Origin: J027 sp965215855
GTDB taxonomy: Bacteria; Chloroflexota; Anaerolineae; Aggregatilineales; J027
Direction: 5' to 3'
Length of the DNA: 64,000 nucleotides
NCBI GenBank assembly: GCA_965215855.1
Contig: CBDCER010000001.1
Location: forward strand, 124,001 to 188,000
Positions within the stretch are counted from its first letter, which is position 1. The number at the start of each line of letters is the position of its first letter. The notes beneath the pieces were generated by a model. That model ran no database searches, was not told the origin of the DNA, and saw only the letters and a program-made list of their open reading frames with translations. Both the position numbers and the translations under genes were made by a program. Positions 8,574 through 17,930 of the stretch are shown in pieces.

Positions 8574-10160
8574 CTAGAGCGATTTGAGGAAAGCGGTCAG
8601 GGCTGCTCGATCACTGGCAGACAGATTTAAGAAGAAGTCACGCGATGCTTGCCCTTCGCCACCGTGCCAGAGAATGGCTTCGGTGAGATTGCGGGCGCGT
8701 CCATCGTGCAGATAGGTGGTGTGCCCGTTAACCGTGTCGAATAACCCGATGCCCCAGAGCGGTGGTGTGCGCCATTCGCTGCCAGTTGCTAACCCTTGCG
8801 GACGACCATCGGCCAGATCATCCCCCATATCATGCAGCAGCAAGTCGGTGTAGGGGTGGAAAACCTGGTTGGAGAGTGCCGGAACTGTTGGGTGGATGCC
8901 AGTGGTCAGCGTCGAGGTGTGGCAACTGCTACAACCTGCTGCTTCAAAGACCTCGGCCCCATATTGCACCTCGGGGTCGTTGTAATTTCGCTGTACAGGC
9001 ACGGCTAAGGTTTGAGTGTAGAACACGACCGCCAGCAATTCCTCGTCGCTGATTTCTGGTGTTAGCCCATCTGGTGAATTTCCACAGACAACAGGTGAAT
9101 TCGTACACGAGATATGCGAAAAGACTGAGTTGGTCAGCCCCATGTCATTAAAATAAGCTCCCGCAGTTTGTTGGAGCAGGGTGGGGTTGTTGGCTTTCCA
9201 ACCGAAACGCCCCAGCGCAGTGGTGTTATTGTGGAAATCCCAGATATAGTTGGGGCGGCCTGAAATGCCATCACCATCGCTATCACTGGGATCGGCAAGG
9301 GCCAGGATTACGTCTTCAGGCACGGCTTCGAGCAGACCTAGCCCAAAAACCTGATTGGCTACACGGGGTGAAAATGTAAAGTCTGGACTCATTGTGCCAT
9401 AAGCCAGATCATCGAAGCGATAGACTGGGCGGCGCAAGCTGTAGGGTGTGCCATCGGAGAAAGTGCCGTTGATTTCGGTATACTCAATGACGAAAACACC
9501 CTCGGCAGCTACACCGGGAATGGCGTGGGCCTGGAACTGGCCGCCATAAATGGGATCGGGCATGTAATCAAACAGATCGCGCTGAGGCAGACTGAGCATG
9601 ACGACAAAACCTGGGTTATCGACGCTGAGAGGGTCGGCGCTAAACGAACTTGTGGCTGATTCTGTACGGTCTGCATCGCGGGAATCGCGGGGTGGACGTG
9701 GCCGATCTCCTTCGGGACGACCATCTTCTCCTCGGCCTGGGCCGGGTCTTCCTGGACGACCAGAATCACTATCACCACCACGCCCGCGCCCTGAGCGGTC
9801 ATCCGCTGTTTCGGAGACCGTATCTGAAACAGGGGCGGCTACTAGCGAGGTTTGGGGTGGTTGGCCGCGTCCATCGCCTTCATGACAGTCTTCGCATGAG
9901 ATTGCATCGAAAAACGGCCCTACTTGAGTCTCATCAAACTCGCGCTCAAAACCTTCGTCTCCTTCGTCATGGAGCGCCAGTTCGGTCGGACTCAAACCTG
10001 GGATGGCGTTTGCGAATGCCTCTTCAGAAGCATCGAAAACGGTCAATGCTCCCCCTAACATGGCGCTTTCGGGGACACCGCCGCCTTGCGCCTGAACCAA
10101 TCCTGTCACGGTGAGCAATAGACCCATGACCAGAATCGCCTTACTAATGCGTCGCTTCAT
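8574..10160 (-). CDS. Di-haem c-type cytochrome, DUF1111 / DHOR family
   Basis: 528 residues with a signal peptide ending near residue 25. Two CXXCH haem sites are present: CEDCH at residues 89-93 and CSSCH near residue 411. The C-terminal PPLWGIGLFDTVNGHTTYLHDGRARNL-type segment (given here in part) and the AILWHGGEG segment are hallmarks of the DUF1111 di-haem thiol-oxidoreductase-like/peroxidase-like group. These proteins act outside the membrane and pass electrons to or from periplasmic partners. Residues 121-168 are a low-complexity Arg/Gly/Pro/Asp insertion just after the first haem site, unusual for this family. TAA/TAG context and a ribosome site (GAGGAGC) support the ends. No maturation genes lie nearby. 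Confidence 0.87.
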   Translation of the reverse strand: MKRRISKAILVMGLLLTVTGLVQAQGGGVPESAMLGGALTVFDASEEAFANAIPGLSPTELALHDEGDEGFEREFDETQVGPFFDAISCEDCHEGDGRGQPPQTSLVAAPVSDTVSETADDRSGRGRGGDSDSGRPGRPGPGRGEDGRPEGDRPRPPRDSRDADRTESATSSFSADPLSVDNPGFVVMLSLPQRDLFDYMPDPIYGGQFQAHAIPGVAAEGVFVIEYTEINGTFSDGTPYSLRRPVYRFDDLAYGTMSPDFTFSPRVANQVFGLGLLEAVPEDVILALADPSDSDGDGISGRPNYIWDFHNNTTALGRFGWKANNPTLLQQTAGAYFNDMGLTNSVFSHISCTNSPVVCGNSPDGLTPEISDEELLAVVFYTQTLAVPVQRNYNDPEVQYGAEVFEAAGCSSCHTSTLTTGIHPTVPALSNQVFHPYTDLLLHDMGDDLADGRPQGLATGSEWRTPPLWGIGLFDTVNGHTTYLHDGRARNLTEAILWHGGEGQASRDFFLNLSASDRAALTAFLKSL

Positions 10161-10330
10161 TGTTTGCTCCTCTTGAACAAAATATTCGGGAACTTAACTT
10201 ATTAAGTAGGTGGCGGATGTTCAGAAGTTGTTCAGAAAGTGTCAGGCGATTGTAAATTATATTTCCTAATAAGGATTATCGCGGGGGAGGGGAAAAAGCA
10301 GGGTTTACTGAGAAGCGCATGAAAAGGGCT

Positions 10331-10336
10331 TATAAT
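10331..10336 (+). promoter_or_regulatory. Possible -10 box before the giant kinase gene
   Basis: A perfect TATAAT lies 39 bases before the kinase start, in an AT-rich divergent region. A TTTACT about 21 bases upstream is a poor and too distant -35. Only the -10 is offered, and with low confidence. Confidence 0.3.
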
Positions 10337-10374
10337 GAAAATATACTTATAGCAGAACATGGGGAACATTAATT

Positions 10375-13300
10375 ATGCAAGTGCCGACAACAGATACCAT
10401 TCAAGGATACGAAATTCAGGAAGAAATCGGGGCGGGCGGCTTTGGTATTGTGTATAGAGCCGTGGAACAGTCGGTTTTGAGGCGAGAGGTTGCCATCAAA
10501 GTTGTGTTGCCAAAGTATGCCAACCAGCCTGACTACATTCGCCGTTTTGAAAGCGAGGCGCAGATCGTTTCGCGTCTGGAACACCCCCATATCGTGCCGT
10601 TATATGACTATTGGCGTAATCCCGATGGGGCCTATCTGGTGATGCGCTGGCTACGCGGTGGCAATCTAAAAGCGATGATTGCTCAGGAACCGCTTAATTT
10701 AGAAACAACCGGCCACATCCTTAATCAAGTTGGGACAGCATTGGCATTGGCGCATCGGCAGGGTGTCATTCACCGCGACATCAAGCCGTCGAATGTGTTG
10801 TTGGATGAGGAAGGGAACGCTTATCTGACCGATTTTGGGATTGCCAAAGACCTGGCGGCGTTTGCTACCCAGACCGAACCAGACGTTGTCATGGGGACAT
10901 CGGGGTACATGTCGCCAGAGCAGGCACGTTCGGAAACCGTGTCGCCGCGCACCGATGTTTATAGCCTGGGTGTGATGCTCTACGAGATGTTGGCGGGTGA
11001 ACATCCTTTTCCAAATGTAAACAGAATTGAGCAGATATATAAGCATCTCAATGACCCGCTGCCGCTGCTGACTGGACTGGAAAATGGTGTGCAGGATGGC
11101 ATTAACGACGTCATCCAGAAAGCGACTGCCAAGAATCCGGCGGAACGTTATGGTGATGTGCTGAAGTTTGTGGCGGCCTATCGAGAGGCAGCGCAACTGG
11201 GAGGCATTGCAGCGGAGAACATCTTTCTGGCTCTGACGCGGCGCGAGCAGGAAATCCTGCAATTGATTGTGGAGGGCAAATTGAACAAGGAAATCGCCCA
11301 AAAGCTCTACATCACGGTCGGGACGGTGCGCTGGCATATCCGCCAGATTTACAAGAAACTCAATGTTCGCAGCCGGGTGCAGGCCATCGTCAAAGCGCGT
11401 GAGTTGAATTTGATTGTACCGGCGTCGTCGGGCGAGATGGTGCGAGTCAAACCGGATACCACGCATACCTACATCACACTGCCGGAGCCGGAAAATCCCT
11501 ATAAAGGCTTGCAGGCGTTTCAGGCTGCCGACTCGAAGGATTTCTTTGGGCGCGAAAAATTGACCCAGAAACTTCTGACGCGCTTGCAGGAAGATGACCA
11601 GTATAAGCGTTTCCTGGCGGTGATTGGCCCCAGCGGTAGCGGCAAATCCAGTTTGGTCAAAGCGGGGCTGATTCCGGCTATCTGGCGCGGTGAATTGCCT
11701 GATTCTGATAACTGGTATGTGGTGGATGCCATCCCTGGCACGCACCCGCTGGATGAACTGGAAGTGGCCTTGACGCGAGTGGCGGCGGACCAGTCGCATA
11801 ATCTGAATGAGCATTTGCGGCGTGATGCACGTGGGCTGGTGCGGATTGGGCAACTGATTTTGCCCGACGATGGCAGCGAACTTCTGATCGTCATTGACCA
11901 GTTCGAGGAACTTTTCACACTGGTCGAGGACGAGGACATCCGCGCTCATTATCTTGACTTGATCTATACTGCCAGCACCGATCCACGCAGCCGGGTGCGG
12001 GTGGTGGTCACGCTGCGAGCCGATTTCTATGATCGTCCGCTGCAGTATCCCGACTTCGGCGAACTGCTGCGTAATCGTATGGAGACGATTTTGCCGCTGA
12101 CGGCTGAGGAATTGGAACGTACCATTACAAAACCAGCCCGGCAGGTCGGTGTCAAATATGCCGATGGCGTGGTGTCGGCCATCATCGGCGATGTGAATTA
12201 CCAGCCCGGCGCGTTGCCCTTGCTGCAATATGCGTTGACCGAACTGTTTGACCAACGCGACAACCATCTCATCACCCGCGAGGCGTATCAGGCCATTGGT
12301 GGGACGGTGGGGGCGTTGGCACGGCGGGCCGATGATATTTATGGTGAATTCACTGATGATGGGCAGGCTGCTATTCGCCAGATGTTTTTGCGATTGGTCA
12401 CGCTGGGTGAGGGCACGGAGGATACACGCCGTCGGGTGGCGCGTAGTGAGTTGCTGGCGATTGCGGATGATGAAGATCTGATGGATGAGATCATTGATGC
12501 CTATGCGGGCTACCGGCTGCTGTCGCTGGATCATGACCCGGCCACGCGCAGCCCAACGGTGGAAGTCGCGCATGAGGCCATTTTGCGGGAATGGGAGCGA
12601 TTGCGTGGGTGGTTGCATGAAAGCCGCGAGGATATTCGCCTGCAGCGGCAATTGGCGGCGATGACTGCTGAGTGGCTGGATGCTGGGCGGGATGCCAGCT
12701 ATCTGCGGCGGGGGTCGAGTTTGCGGCAGTTTGAAGGCTGGGCGGTGGATACGGAATTGGCATTGACTGCGGATGAACGTGCTTTTTTGGAGGATAGTGT
12801 CAACGAGCGGGAACGGCAGGCCCAACGCGAACGCGAACGACAAGCACACGAACATCGCTTGCAGAGTCGTTTTCAGCGAGCAATGCAGATGTTGGCAGGG
12901 GTGTCGCTGTTGGCGGCGGTGGTTGGTATTGGGTTGGCGCTATTCGCTTTTGGTGAGCGTAATCGCGCTGAGGATGCGCGGGTTGAGGCTGAACGTGAAT
13001 CTGATGTCAATCGCAGTTTGATGTTAGCGAATCAAGCAGTACTTTTGGAGAACGGAGATTCGTCGTTAGCACTCGGTCTGTCTCTTGAAGCTGTCAAAAT
13101 CGATGACCCACCGCCGCAAGCTGTGAGTGCTTTGCGCCGAGTGTCACGTGGTTTGGGTAGTCGTGCTTTGATAGATGCACACGCCAATGCGGTACGGGCA
13201 CTTGAAATCAGCTCTGATGGATTTATGGCTTTATCTGGAAGCTGCGCGACATTGGATGCCAGCCAGACTTGCATCGAAGGCGAGCTCATTCTTTGGGATC

Positions 13301-14235
13301 TGACAACCAAGCAGGAAGTGCGCCGCTTTGTCGGACATACCAGTTGGGTGAACGATGTGGTATTTCTACCTGATGGCGAGAGTCTGGTGTCTGCGGGCGG
13401 CGATGGCGTCTTGATACGGTGGGACATGCATACAGGGACGTTGCTACAGCAATACTCAGAACATGTTGGCAGCGTGAACTCGGTGGCTGTGCTGCCCGAT
13501 GGCGGCATGATGCTTTCTGCTGGAGAGGATGGACGGATTATTATCTGGGATATTGGAGCGGGTGCAATCTCGTGGGAGTTTAGACCGGACGATCCTGAAA
13601 CTTCTGATATCGAAGGTCATTCTGGCAGTGTGCATTTTGTCGTTGTGTCACCAGATGGCCAGATGTTTCTATCTGGGTCCGATGATATGACCATGTTACT
13701 GTGGAGACTGGAGACTGGAGACGTAGTGCAACGGTTCGTCGGACACAACGCTGCAGTCATATCAGCTGTATTTGATGGGGACAACCGCATTATCTCTGCT
13801 GGTCGTGATGCGACTATCCGTCGCTGGGATATGAATGGTAACCAGCTTGTGGTAGAAGTGTTAATTGCTCCCACGACGAATGTTGAGATCTCGAACGAAT
13901 ATATTCTTATCTCTCATGTTGATAGTATACAGCTTCGTGCTGCTACAAACTTGGTCTTCTATGCCTCTTCAGAGCAACTTCCGCCACATGGTGTACAGAC
14001 TACCCTATCGTGCATTTCAGTTAGTCAGGATGGTCGTCTGGTACTAACTGGTTCACTGGAGGGCACATTGATTGTTTGGAATATGCCGCAGACTGATGAA
14101 GTGTATCGCTTTCCTATTGAGGAGGTATCACCTGGTAGGGCAATCGCATATGGATATTTCAGGGACAGACAACTTTGCGTAAATAATGATTGTCCCAGCC
14201 TGCCATTTTACGTTTGGCGGCAATACCAACGTTGA
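10375..14235 (+). CDS. Ser/Thr kinase-LuxR HTH-nSTAND1-WD40 protein, cut by IS
   Basis: Domains in order: protein kinase at residues 10-270 (GAGGFG loop, K42, HRDIKPSN with D135, DFG with D153, APE-like SPEQ); LuxR-type helix-turn-helix at 285-345 (LTRREQEILQLIVEGKLNKEIA, then TVGTVRWHI); nSTAND1 NTPase at about 373-800 (NPYKGLQAF, Walker A GPSGSGKSS at 418-426, FDQFEELFT-like Walker B); charged coiled region; one membrane helix at about 841-861; and WD40 repeats from about 900. All kinase catalytic residues are present. From 14136 the frame reads into an ISAs1-family element, so the last 33 codons are IS sequence. Joining 14135 to 15365 restores one 1,596-residue protein. Likely a membrane-linked sensor in which phosphorylation, NTPase state and DNA binding are combined; the signal is unknown. 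Confidence 0.9.
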   Translation: MQVPTTDTIQGYEIQEEIGAGGFGIVYRAVEQSVLRREVAIKVVLPKYANQPDYIRRFESEAQIVSRLEHPHIVPLYDYWRNPDGAYLVMRWLRGGNLKAMIAQEPLNLETTGHILNQVGTALALAHRQGVIHRDIKPSNVLLDEEGNAYLTDFGIAKDLAAFATQTEPDVVMGTSGYMSPEQARSETVSPRTDVYSLGVMLYEMLAGEHPFPNVNRIEQIYKHLNDPLPLLTGLENGVQDGINDVIQKATAKNPAERYGDVLKFVAAYREAAQLGGIAAENIFLALTRREQEILQLIVEGKLNKEIAQKLYITVGTVRWHIRQIYKKLNVRSRVQAIVKARELNLIVPASSGEMVRVKPDTTHTYITLPEPENPYKGLQAFQAADSKDFFGREKLTQKLLTRLQEDDQYKRFLAVIGPSGSGKSSLVKAGLIPAIWRGELPDSDNWYVVDAIPGTHPLDELEVALTRVAADQSHNLNEHLRRDARGLVRIGQLILPDDGSELLIVIDQFEELFTLVEDEDIRAHYLDLIYTASTDPRSRVRVVVTLRADFYDRPLQYPDFGELLRNRMETILPLTAEELERTITKPARQVGVKYADGVVSAIIGDVNYQPGALPLLQYALTELFDQRDNHLITREAYQAIGGTVGALARRADDIYGEFTDDGQAAIRQMFLRLVTLGEGTEDTRRRVARSELLAIADDEDLMDEIIDAYAGYRLLSLDHDPATRSPTVEVAHEAILREWERLRGWLHESREDIRLQRQLAAMTAEWLDAGRDASYLRRGSSLRQFEGWAVDTELALTADERAFLEDSVNERERQAQRERERQAHEHRLQSRFQRAMQMLAGVSLLAAVVGIGLALFAFGERNRAEDARVEAERESDVNRSLMLANQAVLLENGDSSLALGLSLEAVKIDDPPPQAVSALRRVSRGLGSRALIDAHANAVRALEISSDGFMALSGSCATLDASQTCIEGELILWDLTTKQEVRRFVGHTSWVNDVVFLPDGESLVSAGGDGVLIRWDMHTGTLLQQYSEHVGSVNSVAVLPDGGMMLSAGEDGRIIIWDIGAGAISWEFRPDDPETSDIEGHSGSVHFVVVSPDGQMFLSGSDDMTMLLWRLETGDVVQRFVGHNAAVISAVFDGDNRIISAGRDATIRRWDMNGNQLVVEVLIAPTTNVEISNEYILISHVDSIQLRAATNLVFYASSEQLPPHGVQTTLSCISVSQDGRLVLTGSLEGTLIVWNMPQTDEVYRFPIEEVSPGRAIAYGYFRDRQLCVNNDCPSLPFYVWRQYQR

Positions 14236-15354
14236 CCGAAGTCTCTTGTTTGAGCAAATTGAGAGCTAAATGTCGTAGAACTGCCATGTTTTGCGGCCCA
14301 TGATCTTTGCGGATACGGGATTCATCTTCACGAAAGGCAATGTCGAGAACCCAGTGCAAACCGTTCTCAATTTGCCAATGCTCACGAATGGCTTTCAGAA
14401 AATCGTGAGCAGATGCTTGCCAACTGCTGATGAAATAGCGGGTTGAGGTTTCGGTTTTCCGGGGCGTAACGCGCACCGTCACTAATTTGATGAGCGTTTT
14501 CAAGTTTTTCCAGGCCATACCACGTCGTAGATAATGACGATGTTCAGGTTCAGAGACGATCCAGACTTGCCGGAACTCCTGGCGATCATGCCCGGCACTT
14601 TCGCGCTGGGCAGTTTGATGGATGACATCCTGATAACACTCATGCTCAAACCCCTCAAACAATATCTGCAAGTCTTCGTACAGGGTTCCCTGGTTCTTCT
14701 TCACCGCCAGAATGTAGTCAGCTTGCGCTTCTACAATTTGCTCGGCAATCTCGGTTTGGGTATTGAGCGCGTCCAAAGTAACCACACAGCCTGTGATATC
14801 CAGTTGAGCCAATAGCTCCGGGATGGCGGTGATTTCATTGGACTTGTCATCGACCTTCTTCTGTCCTAGCACCAGCCGGTTCTCACTGGCCCAGGCACTC
14901 ACCATCCAAATCCCTTCTCGACCCTTGCGTCGATCCTGACTCCGCCGCAGCTTCTTGCCATCCATTGCCACCAATTGTCCCTCGCTACGTTCGCACAAAC
15001 TGGTTGTCCATTTCACGAAACACGCCTGGAATACGCTTTCATCCAGCCATCGGAAAAACCGTCCAAAGGTGTCATGTGACGGAATACCCTTCTCCAATTC
15101 TAAAAACTCGCCTAACCATTCCTGTTTGGCTTTCCCATAACGTTCAACATCTGTCCACCCATCAGCTCCACAGATCACGGCTAAGATGGCAATCGTTACG
15201 ATATTGACCAGCGGATGTGTGATATTCTCTCCTGTTCGTGGGTCTTCGATATCCTCAAAATAGGACATGATACTGGTTTCAGAAAACATGGCAGCACCTT
15301 TTTGGCTACCATTATCATCCATGAAGGATTAAGGTTCCATATGCGATTGCCCTA
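14136..15354 (-). mobile_element. ISAs1-family insertion sequence, complete, 1,219 bp
   Basis: Terminal inverted repeats TAGGGCAATCGCATATGGA at 14136-14154 and its complement at 15336-15354 are identical over 19 bases. The target duplication TATCACCTGG is perfect at 14126-14135 and 15355-15364, matching the 8-10 bp duplications of the ISAs1 family. The single transposase gene is intact. Intact ends, perfect duplication and an otherwise open host gene point to a recent insertion. The same termini border the MITEs at 5156-5361 and 50671-50876. Confidence 0.95.
14159..15322 (-). CDS. ISAs1-family transposase
   Basis: 387 residues, full length for the family. The N-terminal DUF4338-like/H-repeat region has DPRTGENITHPLVNIVTIAILAV-type sequence (DPR and HPL seen here). 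DDE residues are visible: D in VAMDGKKLR, D in VVTLDALNTQ, and E in the ENGLHWVLDIAFREDESR stretch. A second ATG at 15289, twelve codons in, follows AAAGGTG and may be the true start, giving 376 residues. It lies antisense to the interrupted kinase gene. It probably also acts on the two MITEs in this window. Confidence 0.95.
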   Translation of the reverse strand: MDDNGSQKGAAMFSETSIMSYFEDIEDPRTGENITHPLVNIVTIAILAVICGADGWTDVERYGKAKQEWLGEFLELEKGIPSHDTFGRFFRWLDESVFQACFVKWTTSLCERSEGQLVAMDGKKLRRSQDRRKGREGIWMVSAWASENRLVLGQKKVDDKSNEITAIPELLAQLDITGCVVTLDALNTQTEIAEQIVEAQADYILAVKKNQGTLYEDLQILFEGFEHECYQDVIHQTAQRESAGHDRQEFRQVWIVSEPEHRHYLRRGMAWKNLKTLIKLVTVRVTPRKTETSTRYFISSWQASAHDFLKAIREHWQIENGLHWVLDIAFREDESRIRKDHGPQNMAVLRHLALNLLKQETSVNVGIAAKRKMAGWDNHYLRKVVCP

Positions 15355-15364
15355 TATCACCTGG

Positions 15365-16394
15365 TGGTCTGGCGGCAGGGATGGCGATCAGCCATGACGG
15401 ACGTTATTTGGCTGTTGGGACATCTAACGGAGATGGCCTGCTGTGGAACATTGAAGCTGACTCTCCTACTTATCGTCAGGTTCTTCGGCGCTTTGAAGGT
15501 CATATCGGCTGGGTCAACTTTGCCCAGTTCAGCCCCGATGACCACTATATTTTGTTTAGCTCTCTGGATTTCTTCGGTGATAGCGGTGGAGGAAGCCTAA
15601 TTCTATGGGATGTTCAGACGGGCGAGCAGGTTCAATCGTACACCGGATTCCACTGGTTTCCCCAGGCGATGGCATTCTCACCAGATGGGCAGTTGCTGCT
15701 ATTTGGAACTCAGGGGTCACCTCTCCACCCAGACTATGAGGGCGGGAGCGTTGGTGATCTGTTGCTCTATGATGTGCTCAGTGGCGAAGTCCTTCGTCGA
15801 TTCGACCTCACGCTAGATGTATCTGGTGCTGCTTTTAGTACCGATGGCACACGTTTCTTGACTGGCTCCAGCTTTGGAAACCGAGTCGTACTGTGGGACA
15901 CCGCTTCCTTGGCACCAATTATGGAAATGGAGTACGGTTGGGTCAATGATGTTGGATTTGGTCCTAATGAACAGACAGTTCTTGCAACGTCAGGCCAGGG
16001 CAATGATGTCGTGATGTGGGATGCCACGACGGGGGAGATTGTACAACGCTTTGTGGGGAACGAAGGGTATTTGCCCCTTGCCCTTAGCCCAGATGGATAT
16101 TATGTAGCAGCTGGCTCAGGAGATGATACTGTCCCGGTAATTATCATCTGGGACCTGGAAACTGCACAGGAAACGCGACGATTAGTTGGGCACGACAACT
16201 ATGTGTGGAATCTGGCTTATGGTCCGGATGGTACGACGCTGTACTCGACAGCAACCGATGGCACCTTGCGCGAATGGCGCGTCGGAGATGAATCACTGGA
16301 TGAATTGTTGGAATGGGCAGAAGCCAATCGCTATATCACCGACTTCACGTGCCAGCAGCGTGTGACCTATCGCATCGAGCCACTGTGCGACTGA
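15365..16394 (+). pseudogene. Detached C-terminal WD40 part of the giant kinase gene
   Basis: This is the downstream remnant of the gene starting at 10375. Beginning inside the right target duplication, the frame reads GLAAGMAISHDGRYLAVG and continues through five or six WD40 blades (for example LILWDVQTGEQV, VVLWDTASLAP, VVMWDATTGEIV, IIIWDLETAQET, LREWRVGDE) to a stop at 16394. An internal ATG at 15381 could give a 337-residue propeller fragment if transcribed, but no ribosome site or promoter is evident there. Frame and sequence match the upstream part with no other lesion. Confidence 0.88.
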
Positions 16395-16444
16395 TCTACA
16401 ACCTGTAAATCGCGTTCGCTTCGGACGCAGGACGCTACACGAGA

Positions 16445-16470
16445 AGCTCTCGACACCACGAGGGCTTTTT
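16445..16470 (+). terminator. Rho-independent terminator of the giant kinase gene
   Basis: AGCTCTCG (16445-16452) pairs with CGAGGGCT (16459-16466), allowing one G-T pair, followed by a T run at 16466-16470. It lies 50 bases after the propeller stop. A TATAAT at 16481-16486 just beyond may belong to the next gene's promoter. Confidence 0.7.
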
Positions 16471-16523
16471 CTCGTTGGTGTATAATATCCCTATCAGCAA
16501 TAACCACAGACAAGGATGGGATC

Positions 16524-17084
16524 ATGGCTATTCAAGATCGCACCTATACCCGCAGCGAGTATGAAGCCATCGTTGAGCAGTATCCCGACAAGCGAATAGA
16601 ACTCATCAATGGGGAGATTTTTGAAAAAATGCCGACCCAGCTACATGCGTTTATTGTGCATATGCTCAGTGGGTTCCTGTTCGTGTTCCTCCAAAAGAAT
16701 CCCATCGGCTATGCGCTGGTTGAGGCACGTTACGGCCTGCCTGATGACCAGGAAAATGACCGTATCCCCGATTTATCTTTCATCAACAAGGAGAAAGGTC
16801 CACTCATCGAAACAGGCCCGGCTCCTTACATGCCTGATTTGGCGGTTGAGGTGCAGTCACCAGGACAAAGTGACCGTTTCATGGTGGATAAAGCCACCTA
16901 TTATCTGGCGCATGGATCACGTATGGTGTGGCTAGTTTATCCTGACAAGCGCCTGGTGGAAATTCTGACGCCGGATGACCGCTGGTTGTTGACAGAACGC
17001 GATCATATTGAGGGCGGCGATGTGCTGCCGGGTTTCAGCCTGCGGGTCAAAGACCTCTTTCCGGACGAGGACAGTCCCAAATAA
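16524..17084 (+). CDS. Uma2-family (DUF820) restriction-endonuclease-like protein
   Basis: 186 residues with the Uma2 pattern: YTRSEYEAIVEQYPDKRIELINGEIFEKM at the start (key part RIELINGEI), DRIPDLSFI, then PDLAVEVQSPGQSDRFMVDKATYYLAHGSRMVWLV in the core. D of PDLAVEV, E of VEV and K of DKATYYL are the likely PD-(D/E)XK residues. These proteins are abundant in Chloroflexota and Cyanobacteria, mostly without proven function. The ribosome site AAGGA precedes the ATG. It stands alone, with no methylase partner of the restriction type next to it. Confidence 0.85.
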   Translation: MAIQDRTYTRSEYEAIVEQYPDKRIELINGEIFEKMPTQLHAFIVHMLSGFLFVFLQKNPIGYALVEARYGLPDDQENDRIPDLSFINKEKGPLIETGPAPYMPDLAVEVQSPGQSDRFMVDKATYYLAHGSRMVWLVYPDKRLVEILTPDDRWLLTERDHIEGGDVLPGFSLRVKDLFPDEDSPK

Positions 17085-17101
17085 GTGAAATCCCCTTCAT
17101 G

Positions 17102-17821
17102 CTAGCTCTTTTCCAGGATAGCGACATAAGGTTGGCCGCCAATAATCCGCGTAATGTGCCAGCCCGTCCCGCGCAGAATATCGCACATCTCATCGGGTGA
17201 CACAAACAGATAGTCGAACCAGGCTCCGATATATTGCTGGTAGCGGGCGCGAATCCGCACCTGCCCCGACATGTGTCCACGCTGGCGATTGCGTGCATGA
17301 TAGTTTAGATGAACTAGTTTATCAGTGCCGTAAGGATTGAGGCATTGGGTGATGATGCGGGCTTGTGGACTGGTCATCCCCTTAAAACGCCGCAAGAGCC
17401 ACTGTGCCCGGCGCGGATTGGCGAACAGGCCGAAGTTGTTGCCCATCAGCAGAATTGTGTCGAAAATGCCATGCTTGCGGCTCAATTGCGTCGCGGATAA
17501 TAGTTGTGCTTGCCGCAATCCGCGCAGTTTGCAAACCTCGATTGCCAGTGGCGAGACATCAATACCCAGCACGTCAATGCCTTGTTGCTGCAAATGCAGT
17601 GCGTGGCGTCCGGCCCCACAGCCAATATCAAGGGTACGGCCCTGTACAAGCTCTATCGCGGTTTGTCCAGACGAGTGCCATGTGTCGAATGACGTGAAGT
17701 ATTGCTCGGTCGTCGCAACGTCTACGTAGCCATCATCGCGCTCTATCACGTGGAACGTGCTACCGATTTCGTGCTGAAAATCGTATAGTGCGTGCCCAAA
17801 GGCATCCCGGGACTGTTTCAT
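17102..17821 (-). CDS. SAM-dependent class I methyltransferase
   Basis: 239 residues from the ATG at 17821; a start 54 bases further up is possible but would add a charged non-conserved tail. The SAM-binding motif I is TLDIGCGAGRHALHLQQQG near residue 62, motif II region is VLGIDVSPLAIEVCKLRG, and FDTILLMGNNFGLF is the motif IV region. The C-terminus has FDYLFVSPDEMCDILRGTGW, common in small-molecule methyltransferases. The substrate is unknown. It converges with Uma2 and is divergent from the aldo/keto reductase, 109 bases away. Confidence 0.85.
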   Translation of the reverse strand: MKQSRDAFGHALYDFQHEIGSTFHVIERDDGYVDVATTEQYFTSFDTWHSSGQTAIELVQGRTLDIGCGAGRHALHLQQQGIDVLGIDVSPLAIEVCKLRGLRQAQLLSATQLSRKHGIFDTILLMGNNFGLFANPRRAQWLLRRFKGMTSPQARIITQCLNPYGTDKLVHLNYHARNRQRGHMSGQVRIRARYQQYIGAWFDYLFVSPDEMCDILRGTGWHITRIIGGQPYVAILEKS

Positions 17822-17930
17822 GGCCGAACTCCTGATTCGTTTGTCCCCATCTATTCTACCGCGAAATGCTGGCAAAGCCGGACGGTGAGGGCTACAATCC
17901 CTGGCGATTGAGAAAGGGAAAAATCAAACG

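Noticed and set aside
10699..12855. 718-residue leftward open frame
   Set aside because: It is antisense to an intact kinase-LuxR-nSTAND coding frame with clear motifs, and its own translation shows no recognisable domain and odd His/Gln/Arg-rich composition.
14534..14815. Rightward frame inside the IS element
   Set aside because: Antisense to the transposase, with no independent motif; ISAs1 elements carry one gene.
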